Origin: Cyanobacteria bacterium SIG31
Lineage (GTDB): Bacteria; Cyanobacteriota; Vampirovibrionia; Gastranaerophilales; Gastranaerophilaceae
Length of the DNA stretch: 56,983 nucleotides
Assembly: GCA_015152465.1 (NCBI GenBank)
Contig: SUTX01000015.1
Coordinates: 1-56,983, forward strand
Direction: 5' to 3'
Shown: positions 41,900 through 50,470 of the stretch, piece by piece
Layout: each line of letters begins with the position of its first letter
Position numbering within the stretch: position 1 is the stretch's first letter
Program-made: the position numbers and the translations under genes
Notes under the pieces: model-generated
What the model saw: only the letters and a program-made list of their open reading frames with translations
The model's database searches: none
Told to the model about the DNA's origin: nothing

Positions 41900-42409
41900 C
41901 TACTGGTCACTTTCTTCATGCTTTCCGTTCATAAGTTTTTCAAAATCAGAAGGTTTAATGTTTTGTATAAAGTCTTTGAATTCTTGAGCTTCTTCCTCAT
42001 CTTTAGCAGAATCAGTAGAAACAGAGCCGTTCATAAGAACATTTGCTGTAACATAAATAGGAGCTTCTGCTCTCATTGCAACAGCAATTGCATCTGATGG
42101 TCGTGCATCGATTTCAAGAGTGTCATCGCCTTTTGATAAAAATAATGTTGCGTAATAAGTTTCTTTTTCAACATCATTAATCTCAATTTTATCAAGCTTA
42201 TAACCAGTTTTTTCGATAATATTTGTTACTAAATCGTGAGTCATAGGACGAGCTACAACAAGTCCTTCAATACATCTAATAATTGCGCTAGCTTCTGCTG
42301 AGCCAATCCATATAGGAAGCGCTTTTCTATTTTCTAAATCATGGAGCACTACAATAGGAGAATTTGTTCTAACATCAAGTGCTATGCCCATTACTTTCAT
42401 TTCTATCAT
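41900..42409 (-). CDS. Bifunctional-nuclease (BFN/DUF151) domain protein
   Basis: This 169-aa protein has a DUF151 domain: MKVMGIALDVRTNSPIVVLH, LPIWIGSAEASAIIRCIEG, ARPMTHDLV and EIDARPSDAIAVAMR. Homologues bind or cut nucleic acid in some organisms, but the role is poorly known. The C-terminal ~35 residues are acidic. The ATG at 42409 has GAGAGG upstream; an in-frame ATG at 42451 does not. It is divergent from nadK. Confidence 0.88.
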   Translation of the reverse strand: MIEMKVMGIALDVRTNSPIVVLHDLENRKALPIWIGSAEASAIIRCIEGLVVARPMTHDLVTNIIEKTGYKLDKIEINDVEKETYYATLFLSKGDDTLEIDARPSDAIAVAMRAEAPIYVTANVLMNGSVSTDSAKDEEEAQEFKDFIQNIKPSDFEKLMNGKHEESDQ

Positions 42410-42456
42410 ATTAAATACCTCTCTTGTATCCATACTATCATAAAATTTCATTACAT

Positions 42457-42471
42457 GATATAATCAGCGGT
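42457..42471 (+). promoter_or_regulatory. nadK promoter, leaderless
   Basis: The extended -10 TGATATAAT (TATAAT at 42459-42464) is followed by 7 nt and then the ATG at 42472. Transcription should begin at or next to the start codon. Confidence 0.7.
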
Positions 42472-43257
42472 ATGAAAATTAATGTCGTTTTTAATAGATA
42501 CATAAATACTTCTGAAGAAGTCCTAGATTCAATAGAAAAAAAATTTATTGAAAAAAATATTGAGTTCAGAAGTTTTGAACTAGATTCAATGGAGAATTTC
42601 GGAGAATTCACTATTGTACTTGGCGGCGATGGAACATTATTAAGAGCTGCTCGTTTTTACTCTGAATGGAAAATTCCTGTTTTAGGCATAAGCTTAGGCC
42701 GTCTTGGTTTTTTGTCACAAGGAGTTGATAACGAAATCAATTCTATAATTGAAGCCATTTCAAATAATGAATTTTATACAGAAGAACGCTTAATGTTAAC
42801 ATCTATTGATAGAATTGCTTTAAATGATTTTGTAATAAAAGGTTGCGAAAAATCTAGAACTTCAAAATTTTATTTAGAAATAAACGACAAAGAAGTATGT
42901 AACTATATTGCAGACGGACTTATCGTTGCAACCCCAACTGGTTCAACTGCTTACGGGCTTTCTGCTGGCGGTCCAGTTGTTCATCCAACAATGGATGCAA
43001 TAGTGATTGTTCCAATTTGTCCGCACACATTGAATGCACGCCCGTTAGTAATTCCAGCTAGCGAAAAAATCGCAGTTAAAACCGCAGATAGATTATTATC
43101 AGTATCAATCGACGGCTATGAAACAGAAAATTGCGTTGAGAAAATCGAAATAGAAGCTTCTACTAAGAAAGCTGTATTGGCATTTTTAAACAAAAATAAT
43201 TTTTATACAGTCTTAAAAGACAAGCTTAATTGGGGAATTTCTGAAGCACAGGGGTAG
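42472..43257 (+). CDS. nadK: NAD kinase
   Basis: This 261-aa enzyme phosphorylates NAD to NADP in the cytosol. FTIVLGGDGTLLRAARFY holds the GGDG motif, LGRLGFL and TPTGSTAYGLSAGGPVVHP are family hallmarks, and the C-terminus holds ISIDGYE-like LSVSIDGYE. The start at 42472 (MKINVVFNRY) fits both the homologues and the -10 position; the longer frame from 42424 is not needed. Confidence 0.94.
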   Translation: MKINVVFNRYINTSEEVLDSIEKKFIEKNIEFRSFELDSMENFGEFTIVLGGDGTLLRAARFYSEWKIPVLGISLGRLGFLSQGVDNEINSIIEAISNNEFYTEERLMLTSIDRIALNDFVIKGCEKSRTSKFYLEINDKEVCNYIADGLIVATPTGSTAYGLSAGGPVVHPTMDAIVIVPICPHTLNARPLVIPASEKIAVKTADRLLSVSIDGYETENCVEKIEIEASTKKAVLAFLNKNNFYTVLKDKLNWGISEAQG

Positions 43258-43357
43258 GGGTAAATATTAAAAATTTTATCTTTTTTTTGAAAAAGCTGTC
43301 GTTTATTGCAAATATTAAGTTTTGTAAATATGAATTTTATTTTGCCTCAAACTCAGT

Positions 43358-43363
43358 TATAAT
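43358..43363 (+). promoter_or_regulatory. -10 box upstream of the 90-aa gene
   Basis: TATAAT follows a TTTTGTAAATATG word at 43319-43331. The predicted transcript start near 43370 falls at the beginning of a pentanucleotide repeat. Confidence 0.55.
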
Positions 43364-43368
43364 GCCCT

Positions 43369-43390
43369 ATATGATATGATATGATATGAT
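43369..43390 (+). repeat. Pentanucleotide tandem repeat
   Basis: ATATG is repeated four times plus AT, beginning 5 nt after a TATAAT box. The tract would be the first transcribed bases of the downstream gene. Confidence 0.85.
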
Positions 43391-43472
43391 GGGATGGGTG
43401 AGGAGCAATTATTTTATCCGCTAGGTTTTAAAAAATATGAAGGTCAGAATTTTTTAAGAAAGGTGGTAAGAT

Positions 43473-43745
43473 ATGGTTAATGCAATTAGTTCTTCTACAT
43501 TCAAATCAATGGTTAATCGTGGAACAGAGCAATTAATGAAAGAGCATAATCGTAGAGCGATTGCGCAAGTTTTTGAAAAAGCAACTTATAACAGGCAAGG
43601 TTTTGCTCAAGCAACCCATGATGTTGCTCGTATGGCTGATCGTTATGGTAAAGTTCAGGGATGGACATTTTTCCCTAAGTTAAAGCAACCGGGTTTATTA
43701 CAAAAATCCTTAAAATTTATAGCAAGAATTATTACAAAGCACTAG
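43473..43745 (+). CDS. Hypothetical basic protein, 90 aa
   Basis: Not recognised. A helical, Lys/Arg-rich protein (STFKSMVNRGTEQLMKEHNR, HDVARMADRYGK) ends in KFIARIITKH. There is no signal peptide. An AAAGGTGG ribosome site precedes the ATG. It precedes another hypothetical gene by 19 nt, and the two probably form one transcript with an unusual repeated leader. Confidence 0.65.
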   Translation: MVNAISSSTFKSMVNRGTEQLMKEHNRRAIAQVFEKATYNRQGFAQATHDVARMADRYGKVQGWTFFPKLKQPGLLQKSLKFIARIITKH

Positions 43746-43764
43746 TTCGTAGTTGGAGATAGTG

Positions 43765-44424
43765 ATGACTAATTTAAATATAAATGCTAGTAATGAACTG
43801 AATGTAAAAACTCAACCTAAGACAAATCAAAATACGGTTAAATCAGAAGTTCAAAAAGAAAAGGAAGATAAAACAAATAAAAAACTTCTACTAAGCTTAG
43901 GAGGTTTGGCAGTTATTGCCTCAGCTGGATTGTTAGTTAGGCAAGGTAGAATAAGAAAACAAAATGCAGAACGAATAAAAGAACAAATTAAAAATTTATT
44001 TGAGTCAATAAATTCCACCAAAAACAATATAAATGAAAATATAAGAAGTATTCAAAATGAAATTGCAAATGCAGGAGGACGTCCTGTTCATGACAACTGG
44101 GCAACTCTTGGGCAAAATATGGCATTGGATAATATTGAAAATTTAATGAGACATATAAACGGTCATTTTGATAGCATAGCAGAGAAATATAATAGATTAA
44201 TGACTCTAATTTCAGATCCAGTTCAAAGAAAAACAATTCAAGCTGAATCTATTAAAGATAAAATTGCTCAAATAAAATTAAACATAAGTATAGCAGAGAA
44301 CACAGGTTATAAACCCGCTTGGGGCCGTTGGGAAGCTATAGGAAGTAATGAAAAGTTCTTTGAAGTTAATAAATTAGAAACTTTATTAAAAAAGTTGGAA
44401 GAAGATTTAGCAAAGCTAAATTGA
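43765..44424 (+). CDS. Hypothetical single-span coiled-coil protein, 219 aa
   Basis: Not recognised. A polar N-terminus rich in Asn, Gln and Lys (MTNLNINASNELNVKTQPK) precedes one membrane span (LLLSLGGLAVIASAGLLV, about 42-60) and a long helical C-terminal region with coiled-coil character (about 70-219). The ATG at 43765 is used; an in-frame TTG at 43753 lies upstream of the GGAG ribosome site. A terminator follows. Confidence 0.65.
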   Translation: MTNLNINASNELNVKTQPKTNQNTVKSEVQKEKEDKTNKKLLLSLGGLAVIASAGLLVRQGRIRKQNAERIKEQIKNLFESINSTKNNINENIRSIQNEIANAGGRPVHDNWATLGQNMALDNIENLMRHINGHFDSIAEKYNRLMTLISDPVQRKTIQAESIKDKIAQIKLNISIAENTGYKPAWGRWEAIGSNEKFFEVNKLETLLKKLEEDLAKLN

Positions 44425-44473
44425 TAAAATATTCAAAAATTTACTTATTAAGATTATAGCAATAGAGCAAAGT

Positions 44474-44501
44474 AGGGTGCGTCGGAACGATGCACCTTTT
44501 T
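44474..44501 (+). terminator. Terminator after the 219-aa gene
   Basis: The stem AGGGTGC..TCG/CGA..TGCACCT is followed by TTTTT. Confidence 0.8.
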
Positions 44502-44506
44502 AATTA

Positions 44507-46291
44507 TTATTTATTCCTTTGGAAGAATTTAGCTAAATCCTTATGCTCAAAGAATTTTGAAACAGGACGTCCATGTGGGCACGTTTCAGGGTTTTCTGTC
44601 GTGCGCCAATTTTTAATAATCTCTTCCATCTGGTATTGGTTCAGATAAGTATTTGCCTTAACCGCAGCTTTACAAGATGTTGTGATTAAGATTTGTTCTT
44701 CAATATTATCTAAATCACCGTGCATATTTTCTAAAATATCAGCTAAGATTTCTTTCGGAGAAACTTTAGATAACAATTGTGGTATTTTTCTAAAAATAAC
44801 TTCTGTATCAGATGTGAAATCAATTTCATACCCAAATCTAGCAAGTTTTTCTTTATTCGTTTCTAACAGAGCTTTATCTGTAGCAGACACTTCTAGTACA
44901 TCAGAAATAAACAAAAGCTGACAATCTACATTCTTTGTCTTTTTAAGCTTTTCGTAAATATATCTTTCATCAGCAATATGTTGGTCTACGATTTCTAGTC
45001 CATTTTCTTTCTCAATTAAAATATATGTTTTTTTATATTGTCCAATTATTACATCTTCAATCTTGTATTCAGGCTCCTCAACAAGCTTTGATTGAATCGG
45101 TGTCGAAACATTTTGCACCAAAGGTCTTGGTGTCGGCTTTACAATTTCTAAATTCGGATGAGAAATTGTAGGTTTTTCATCATAATTTTTATTAAAAATT
45201 TCAGCAACTGAATAATTTGCTGGAACATAAGCTTCAACTTCTTTTATTTTTTCTTGTGTATTGTTTTCTTTTTGTTCAGCAAAAACAGGTTTTTCTCTCT
45301 CAATAATAGATTTAAGTGCTGAATCGACTGAAGAATAGATGAAATTAAAAATCTGATTAGGATTTTTATAACGAACTTCTTTCTTAGTCGGGTGAACATT
45401 CACATCTACATCACAAGGTGGGATTTCCAAATTTAGTACAATAAATGGATATCTACTACCTATCAAATTTTTATAAACTGTATCAATTGATTTTTGGAAA
45501 ACAGGACATTTTACAAGTCTAGAATTCACATACAAATAATAATCTTTTTTACTTGAACGAGTGTAATCAGGCGTACTTACAAAACCTGAAATCTTAAGTC
45601 CAGAAAGAGCATCAGTTTTTAAGACAGGTTTTAGGTTTGAAACAACTTCGTTAGAAAACACCTCTTTTATAGTTTGGATTTGTTGTTCATTTTGAGCTGT
45701 TGTTTTAAAGCTTGTTTTGCCATTAAACTTCAATTCAAATGAGATTTCAGGATGCACTAACGCTATTGATTGCATAAACTCACTTATATAAGCAAATTCG
45801 GTTTTAGGACTTTTTAAAAATTTCAACCTTGCTGGTAAATTATAGAACAAGTCTCTTATTTCCATAATTGTCCCAACAGCACAACCAGTTTGAGTTTGTT
45901 TAACTTCAGAATTTTGGCATTCCACCTTTGTACCATAATCAAAATCTTTTGTTCTAGTGGTACAAGTAAGCTTTGATATTGAAATAATACTCGCAAGAGC
46001 TTCACCTCTAAAGCCCATTGTTTTTACATCAAATAAATCTTCGCCTGTTTGAATTTTACTTGTAGCGTGCTTTGAAAAAGCTAATAAAATATCTTCTGGA
46101 TGAATACCAGAACCGTTATCAGCTACTCTTAAATCTCTACATTCATTAGAAACTTCAACACTTATTCTTGTTGCACCAGCGTCGACTGAGTTTTCAACAA
46201 GCTCTTTGACTACAGAAAAAGGTCTTTCGATTACTTCCCCTGCAGCTATTTGATTTATAACCTGTTTTGATAGTTGAACTATTCTCCCCAT
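44507..46291 (-). CDS. mutL: DNA mismatch repair protein MutL (endonuclease type)
   Basis: This 594-aa protein has an N-terminal GHKL ATPase with LVENSVDAGATRI, RVADNGSGI and GFRGEALASI. A Pro/Glu-rich linker follows (about 345-420), then a C-terminal dimerisation domain. The metal-binding nicking motif appears as DQHIADERYIYE (Ile where Ala is usual), and TCPHGRP lies near the end, so it should be an endonuclease MutL as in bacteria without MutH. The start MGRIVQLS at 46291 lies 7 nt after a TATAAT box, implying a leaderless mRNA. Confidence 0.93.
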   Translation of the reverse strand: MGRIVQLSKQVINQIAAGEVIERPFSVVKELVENSVDAGATRISVEVSNECRDLRVADNGSGIHPEDILLAFSKHATSKIQTGEDLFDVKTMGFRGEALASIISISKLTCTTRTKDFDYGTKVECQNSEVKQTQTGCAVGTIMEIRDLFYNLPARLKFLKSPKTEFAYISEFMQSIALVHPEISFELKFNGKTSFKTTAQNEQQIQTIKEVFSNEVVSNLKPVLKTDALSGLKISGFVSTPDYTRSSKKDYYLYVNSRLVKCPVFQKSIDTVYKNLIGSRYPFIVLNLEIPPCDVDVNVHPTKKEVRYKNPNQIFNFIYSSVDSALKSIIEREKPVFAEQKENNTQEKIKEVEAYVPANYSVAEIFNKNYDEKPTISHPNLEIVKPTPRPLVQNVSTPIQSKLVEEPEYKIEDVIIGQYKKTYILIEKENGLEIVDQHIADERYIYEKLKKTKNVDCQLLFISDVLEVSATDKALLETNKEKLARFGYEIDFTSDTEVIFRKIPQLLSKVSPKEILADILENMHGDLDNIEEQILITTSCKAAVKANTYLNQYQMEEIIKNWRTTENPETCPHGRPVSKFFEHKDLAKFFQRNK

Positions 46292-46298
46292 GAACACC

Positions 46299-46328
46299 AT
46301 TATACACCAAATTTTTTTGAAGTATAAT
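46299..46328. promoter_or_regulatory. Divergent -10 boxes of mutL and the dehydratase-like gene
   Basis: On the minus strand TATAAT occupies 46299-46304, 7 nt before the mutL ATG. On the plus strand TATAAT occupies 46323-46328, before the gene at 46360. The two boxes are 18 bp apart, so the polymerase sites overlap and probably exclude each other. Confidence 0.65.
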
Positions 46329-46359
46329 AGTTGTAACAAAATTTATAAAGGGAGATTGC

Positions 46360-47487
46360 ATGGCTAAAAAGAAAAAAATAAAAGTAGCTTTTCCACATAT
46401 GGGAACGATTTCTATTGCTTGGGCAGCTGGGCTAAGGAAAATTGGAGTTGAACCTTATATTCCACCATATACAAGCAAGAAGACACTTTCTTTTGGCACC
46501 AAGAACTCTCCAGAAGCTATTTGTTTGCCTTATAAATTGATTTTAGGTAATTTTATTGAGGCAATTGATGGTGGCGCTGATTATGTAGCTATGATAACTT
46601 CTCCTGGAATTTGTCGTTTGGGTGAATATGGAAATAATATCTATAGCACATTGAAAGATTTAGGCTATAAAGCAAACTATATAGAGCTTTCATTATATGA
46701 TGGTATTAAGGGCTTATATAATTTTTTGAGAGATATTTCTGGAAAAAATGATCCAATTTTGATTATGCGTGCGATTAATATTACAATGCGTAAAATTTTT
46801 GCTATCGATGATTTGGATAAAGCTCTTTCTTACTACAGAGCACGAGAAATAAGATTTGGAGATGCAGAAAAAAAATATAAAAAAGCTTTAAAAATTATTG
46901 ATAAAGTCGAATCAACAACAGAACTAAAGAAAGCTTATAATTTAGCTCTTAAAGAAATTGAAAAAACAGAAATAGACGAAAACAGAGAAGTTCTTCATGT
47001 TGATTTAACTGGTGAAATCTATTTAGTAAATGATGAATTCTCTAATCAAAATATAGAAAGAGAACTTGGCAGAATGGGGGTTCAAACTCGTAGAAGCCTT
47101 ACTGTAGGAAGCTTCCTAAAAGATGCAATTATTCCTAAGGCATTCCAAAATAAAGAAACCCATTTGCAACGAGCTGAAAGAATGGCAAAACCATACTTAA
47201 TGCGTGATATTGGCGGTGATGCTTTAGAATGCATTTCTGACGTTGTTTTTGCAGATAAAAAAGGAAAAGACGGAATTATCCACATTTCACCTTTTACTTG
47301 TATGCCAGAAATTATGTCACAAAATATTTTCCCTACAATGAGGACAGAACACGACATACCTTTACTTGCACTTATTATGGATGAGCAAACTGGTAAAGCT
47401 GGTTACATCACAAGGCTTGAAGCTTTTGTTGATTTAATGCGTCGTAAAAAAAGAGCTAAAGAAGCTAAAAATAAAACTCGCATTTAA
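46360..47487 (+). CDS. 2-hydroxyacyl-CoA dehydratase-like / CoA-activase-associated protein
   Basis: This 375-aa protein is of the 2-hydroxyglutaryl-CoA dehydratase subunit or DUF2229 type. Cysteines sit in conserved contexts: SPEAICLPYKLILGNFIEA, TSPGICRLGEYG and HISPFTCMPEIM, likely ligands of a [4Fe-4S] cluster. Homologues pair with a BadF/HgdC-type ATPase activator, which is not in this window. The catalytic role here is unknown. A Lys-rich start and end may bind nucleic acid or just be tails. A GGGAG ribosome site precedes the ATG. Confidence 0.78.
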   Translation: MAKKKKIKVAFPHMGTISIAWAAGLRKIGVEPYIPPYTSKKTLSFGTKNSPEAICLPYKLILGNFIEAIDGGADYVAMITSPGICRLGEYGNNIYSTLKDLGYKANYIELSLYDGIKGLYNFLRDISGKNDPILIMRAINITMRKIFAIDDLDKALSYYRAREIRFGDAEKKYKKALKIIDKVESTTELKKAYNLALKEIEKTEIDENREVLHVDLTGEIYLVNDEFSNQNIERELGRMGVQTRRSLTVGSFLKDAIIPKAFQNKETHLQRAERMAKPYLMRDIGGDALECISDVVFADKKGKDGIIHISPFTCMPEIMSQNIFPTMRTEHDIPLLALIMDEQTGKAGYITRLEAFVDLMRRKKRAKEAKNKTRI

Positions 47488-47532
47488 ATACTTTGATTAT
47501 GTTTTATGAGAGAGCCGTATTTGAAAAATTAA

Positions 47533-47560
47533 TTGTTAATAGTACAATTAATATTATAGT
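47533..47560 (+). promoter_or_regulatory. pgi promoter with dyad
   Basis: TTGTTA (47533-47538), a 16-bp spacer and TATAGT (47555-47560) precede pgi. A dyad AATTGT/ACAATT (47531-47549) covers the -35 and could be an operator. Confidence 0.45.
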
Positions 47561-47585
47561 CTACTAGAAAGGTTTTATAAAAAGA

Positions 47586-48968
47586 ATGATTAAACTAAAT
47601 TACAGAAATATTAAAGATTCTGTTATTGGTTGTGAAAATGGTTTAAATATAGATGAGATGTTTTTGCAATATAAGGATAGAATTGCAGAGATAATAACTA
47701 GTCTTAATGAACGTCGTTCTCAAGCAGGAGAAGGGCTAGAGTGGATGAATTTGGGTGATCATGAGCAAACTATTTGGTATGTTAAAGAATTTGCTTCAAT
47801 GATAAGAAACCGTTTTGACAATGTTATCATTCTTGGTATTGGTGGCTCTGCTTTGGGTGGCTTGGCTGTTACAGAAGCACTTCTTAAGCCATATTGGAAT
47901 TTATTAGATAACGAGCAAAGAAATAATTTTCCTAAGATTTTCTTTTTAGATAATATAGACCCTGATTCTATGAATGGGCTTTTGCAAGTGATTGATTTAA
48001 AGAAGACACTTGTTAATGTAATTACAAAATCTGGTGATACAGCTGAGACAATGTCTCAGTTTATGATATTAAAAGACTTAATGCAAAAAGAATTAGGCGA
48101 TGATTACAGAAAACATATTGTTGCTACGACCGATAAGAAAATGGGTGTATTAAACCACATTGCTAACCAAGAAGGGTACAAAATCTTCTATGTTCCGGAT
48201 GATGTTGGTGGCAGATTTTCAGTCTTTTCGGCGGTTGGTTTAGTTCCTTTTGCTGTTGTTGGGCTTGATATAGATAAAATAATTTCTGGCGTTAAAGATA
48301 TGGATTTGGCATTACAGAATACAGATATTTATGAAAATATTTCTGCACAAGGTGCGTTAATTCATTATTTGATGGATATTTATAAAGGGAAAAAAATATC
48401 TGTTATGATGCCTTATTCAAGCAGGTTGAAGTATATTTCTGACTGGTTTGTCCAATTATGGGCTGAATCATTAGGCAAGGAGTTAAATAATAATTTTGAA
48501 AGAGTCAATGTTGGCTTAACTCCGATAAAAGCTCTTGGTGCAACTGATGAGCACTCTCAAATGCAGCTTTTTAATGAGGGACCGAATGATAAGCTTATTA
48601 CTTTTATAAGAATAAATAATTTTGATACAGTTTTAGAAATCCCTAAAATTTTTGAGTATACAGGAATCGGTTATCTCGGCGGTAAAACAATAAATGATTT
48701 GTTGAATGCAGAAGCTGATTCAACACAAGTTACGCTTTTAGATTATTCACGACCATCATTAACTATAAGTATTGATAGTATTGACGAGTATAACATAGCA
48801 CAACTTCTTTACATGTTAGAGGTTCAAACGGCTATAACTGGTGAATTATATGAAATTAATGCTTACAATCAACCAAGTGTTGAACAATCTAAAAATTACA
48901 CTTATGCTCTAATGGGACGGGCTGGATATGAAGGTTCAGCAGATATTTTGCGTGAAAAACTTTCATAA
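47586..48968 (+). CDS. pgi: Glucose-6-phosphate isomerase
   Basis: This 460-aa cytosolic enzyme interconverts glucose-6-phosphate and fructose-6-phosphate. It has the SIS-fold phosphosugar motif VITKSGDTAETMSQF and the signature VGGRFSVFSAVGLVPF, with GIGGSALGGLA near residue 83. The short form (about 450 aa) is that of Firmicutes and cyanobacteria. The ribosome site AAAGG is far (about 13 nt) from the ATG. It converges with rnpB. Confidence 0.95.
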   Translation: MIKLNYRNIKDSVIGCENGLNIDEMFLQYKDRIAEIITSLNERRSQAGEGLEWMNLGDHEQTIWYVKEFASMIRNRFDNVIILGIGGSALGGLAVTEALLKPYWNLLDNEQRNNFPKIFFLDNIDPDSMNGLLQVIDLKKTLVNVITKSGDTAETMSQFMILKDLMQKELGDDYRKHIVATTDKKMGVLNHIANQEGYKIFYVPDDVGGRFSVFSAVGLVPFAVVGLDIDKIISGVKDMDLALQNTDIYENISAQGALIHYLMDIYKGKKISVMMPYSSRLKYISDWFVQLWAESLGKELNNNFERVNVGLTPIKALGATDEHSQMQLFNEGPNDKLITFIRINNFDTVLEIPKIFEYTGIGYLGGKTINDLLNAEADSTQVTLLDYSRPSLTISIDSIDEYNIAQLLYMLEVQTAITGELYEINAYNQPSVEQSKNYTYALMGRAGYEGSADILREKLS

Positions 48969-48974
48969 TAAAAA

Positions 48975-49435
48975 AAGAATAAAGTAGCTCATAAGCCGTG
49001 TTCTGTTTTTTCGCAAAAAGCTACTAGATAATCATCTATCTGGTACTTGGATTACTCCAAGTCTCTAGCGATTTTTTCAAGCTCGGCGGACACCTCAAAC
49101 GCTTGTTTCAATCTTGCATCCGACCGGGGGTTGCCTAGCCGACACCTTCCGATGTCGCTGGTAAGCTTTTACCTCACCGTTGCACCCGTTCCTCTTGTTA
49201 GAGGTGGTATATTTTCTGTGGTCCTATCCACCAGCTCACGCTGTCCGGAGTTTCTCCGGCGGTCTGTCCTTGGATGCACGGACTTTCCTCACTTTTCGTA
49301 ATAGGCTGACTCATTTAAAGATAAACCTCCAAACTTTAATCAACCTTTTTTATAACAGGCGGACTTGTTTAAAGATAAACTTCAAAACTTTAATCAACCT
49401 TTTTAAAGCGCGATTATCCGGCTACTTTATTCTTC
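48975..49435 (-). ncRNA. rnpB: RNase P RNA (catalytic), with tandem repeats in the P3 region
   Basis: On the minus strand GAGGAAAGTCCG, GGTGCAACGGTGAGG, CGGTCGGATGCAAG and ACAGAACACGGCTTA are the universal cores of bacterial type A RNase P RNA. The ends pair as P1 (AAGAATAAAGTAGC with GCTACTTTATTCTT), and a T-run follows the 3' end. Total length is about 460 nt, longer than the usual 350-400. The excess is two 52-nt direct repeats in the position of P3. A TGCTATAAT promoter overlaps the lpxK stop codon. Confidence 0.95.
49299..49404 (-). repeat. Two tandem 52-nt repeats inside rnpB
   Basis: Copies at 49299-49350 and 49353-49404 agree at about 46 of 52 positions; both contain TTTAAAGATAAAC and AACTTTAATCAACCTTTTT. 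Each can form a hairpin TTGATTAAAG/CTTTAA(A)CAA in the RNA. They lie between the P2 5' strand and GAGGAAAGTCC, where P3 should be. Confidence 0.85.
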
Positions 49436-49439
49436 TTAA

Positions 49440-49448
49440 ATTATAGCA
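49440..49448 (-). promoter_or_regulatory. rnpB promoter, extended -10
   Basis: TGCTATAAT on the minus strand (TATAAT at 49440-49445) overlaps the lpxK stop codon. It lies about 5-7 nt before the first base of the P1 helix. Confidence 0.75.
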
Positions 49449-50457
49449 CAACTTTTTCAACATCAAATACTGTTTTGAGTTTTAAGGCATATATATTGTT
49501 TCTTCCTAGCAAAGCCAATTTTACTGCATCTTTTTCTGTTGTGATAATATTACCGTCAATATTTTCTATATCAGACAAAATATATTGATGATGATCGTCA
49601 AATGTTATTTTATTTTTTATTTTATAATCATTTTCTAAGAATTGATAAAATTGTTCTGGCTGCCCAATTGCTGATATTGCTGTGATTTCACATCCTTTTT
49701 CAAGATGTTCTCCAGAAATAATATTGTATACATAATCTGGTTCAACTTTTGCCAATGAGGTTTTAACACCTTGTTTCTTCTCCATTATGCGAGCTAACTT
49801 TTCAGCTTTTGTATGGTCAGTATTTTTACTTACAATTAAAAGTGAATCAACTCTACCAAAATCTGGTTTTTCTCTCAAAGGACCTGCGGGTAGAATGTTT
49901 TCATTCCCAAACATTTTTTCAGAATCTACAAGGACAATATTTAAATCTCTATGAAGTTTTCTATGCTGAAACCCGTCGTCAAGAATAATTTTAGTAACAC
50001 CTAGTTTTTTTATTGCGTGCTGACAAGCTTTGTATCTGTTTGAGCAGGTAAGTACTGCGCACATATTAAGATTAACAGCTAACCAATAAGGCTCATCTCC
50101 AGCCATATCAGCTTTGTAGTGGAGATTAATTCCGTCAGAGATAACGTTAACTTTTTTATTATTTAATTTTCCACCATATCCACGAGAAACAATCGCAACT
50201 CGTTCCCCTTTATCTACAAAGTATCGAGCAAGTTCTGCAACAACAGGGGTCTTACCAACACCGCCGGTTGTAAAGTTACCTACAGAAATAACGTATGCAT
50301 CAACTTTTTTAGGTTTGATAAAACCTTTATCATATAAAAAATTTTTTATGTTGCTTCCAATTCCGTAAAAAAGAGATGTAAATTTAAGTGCGTTAAAAAG
50401 TATCCCCTTTGCATCTTTATTGTAATGTAGCTTTGTTATTTCTGTTTTTATATTCAA
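49441..50457 (-). CDS. lpxK: Tetraacyldisaccharide 4'-kinase (lipid A)
   Basis: This 338-aa membrane-associated kinase makes lipid IVA from the tetraacyldisaccharide 1-phosphate. The P-loop is GNFTTGGVGKTPVV, and RGYGGK, DDGFQHRKLHRDLNIVLVD and PAGPLREKP are diagnostic. The N-terminal hydrophobic segment is short. It is encoded downstream of kdsB (14 nt), so the two LPS genes are coupled. Confidence 0.95.
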   Translation of the reverse strand: MNIKTEITKLHYNKDAKGILFNALKFTSLFYGIGSNIKNFLYDKGFIKPKKVDAYVISVGNFTTGGVGKTPVVAELARYFVDKGERVAIVSRGYGGKLNNKKVNVISDGINLHYKADMAGDEPYWLAVNLNMCAVLTCSNRYKACQHAIKKLGVTKIILDDGFQHRKLHRDLNIVLVDSEKMFGNENILPAGPLREKPDFGRVDSLLIVSKNTDHTKAEKLARIMEKKQGVKTSLAKVEPDYVYNIISGEHLEKGCEITAISAIGQPEQFYQFLENDYKIKNKITFDDHHQYILSDIENIDGNIITTEKDAVKLALLGRNNIYALKLKTVFDVEKVVL

Positions 50458-50470
50458 AATGTATTTACCT

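Noticed and set aside
49299..49404. CRISPR array
   Set aside because: Only two diverged repeats with a 2-nt gap and no spacers; they lie within RNase P RNA.
49047..49446. Protein-coding frames on the plus strand opposite rnpB
   Set aside because: They are antisense to a conserved structural RNA and have no ribosome site.
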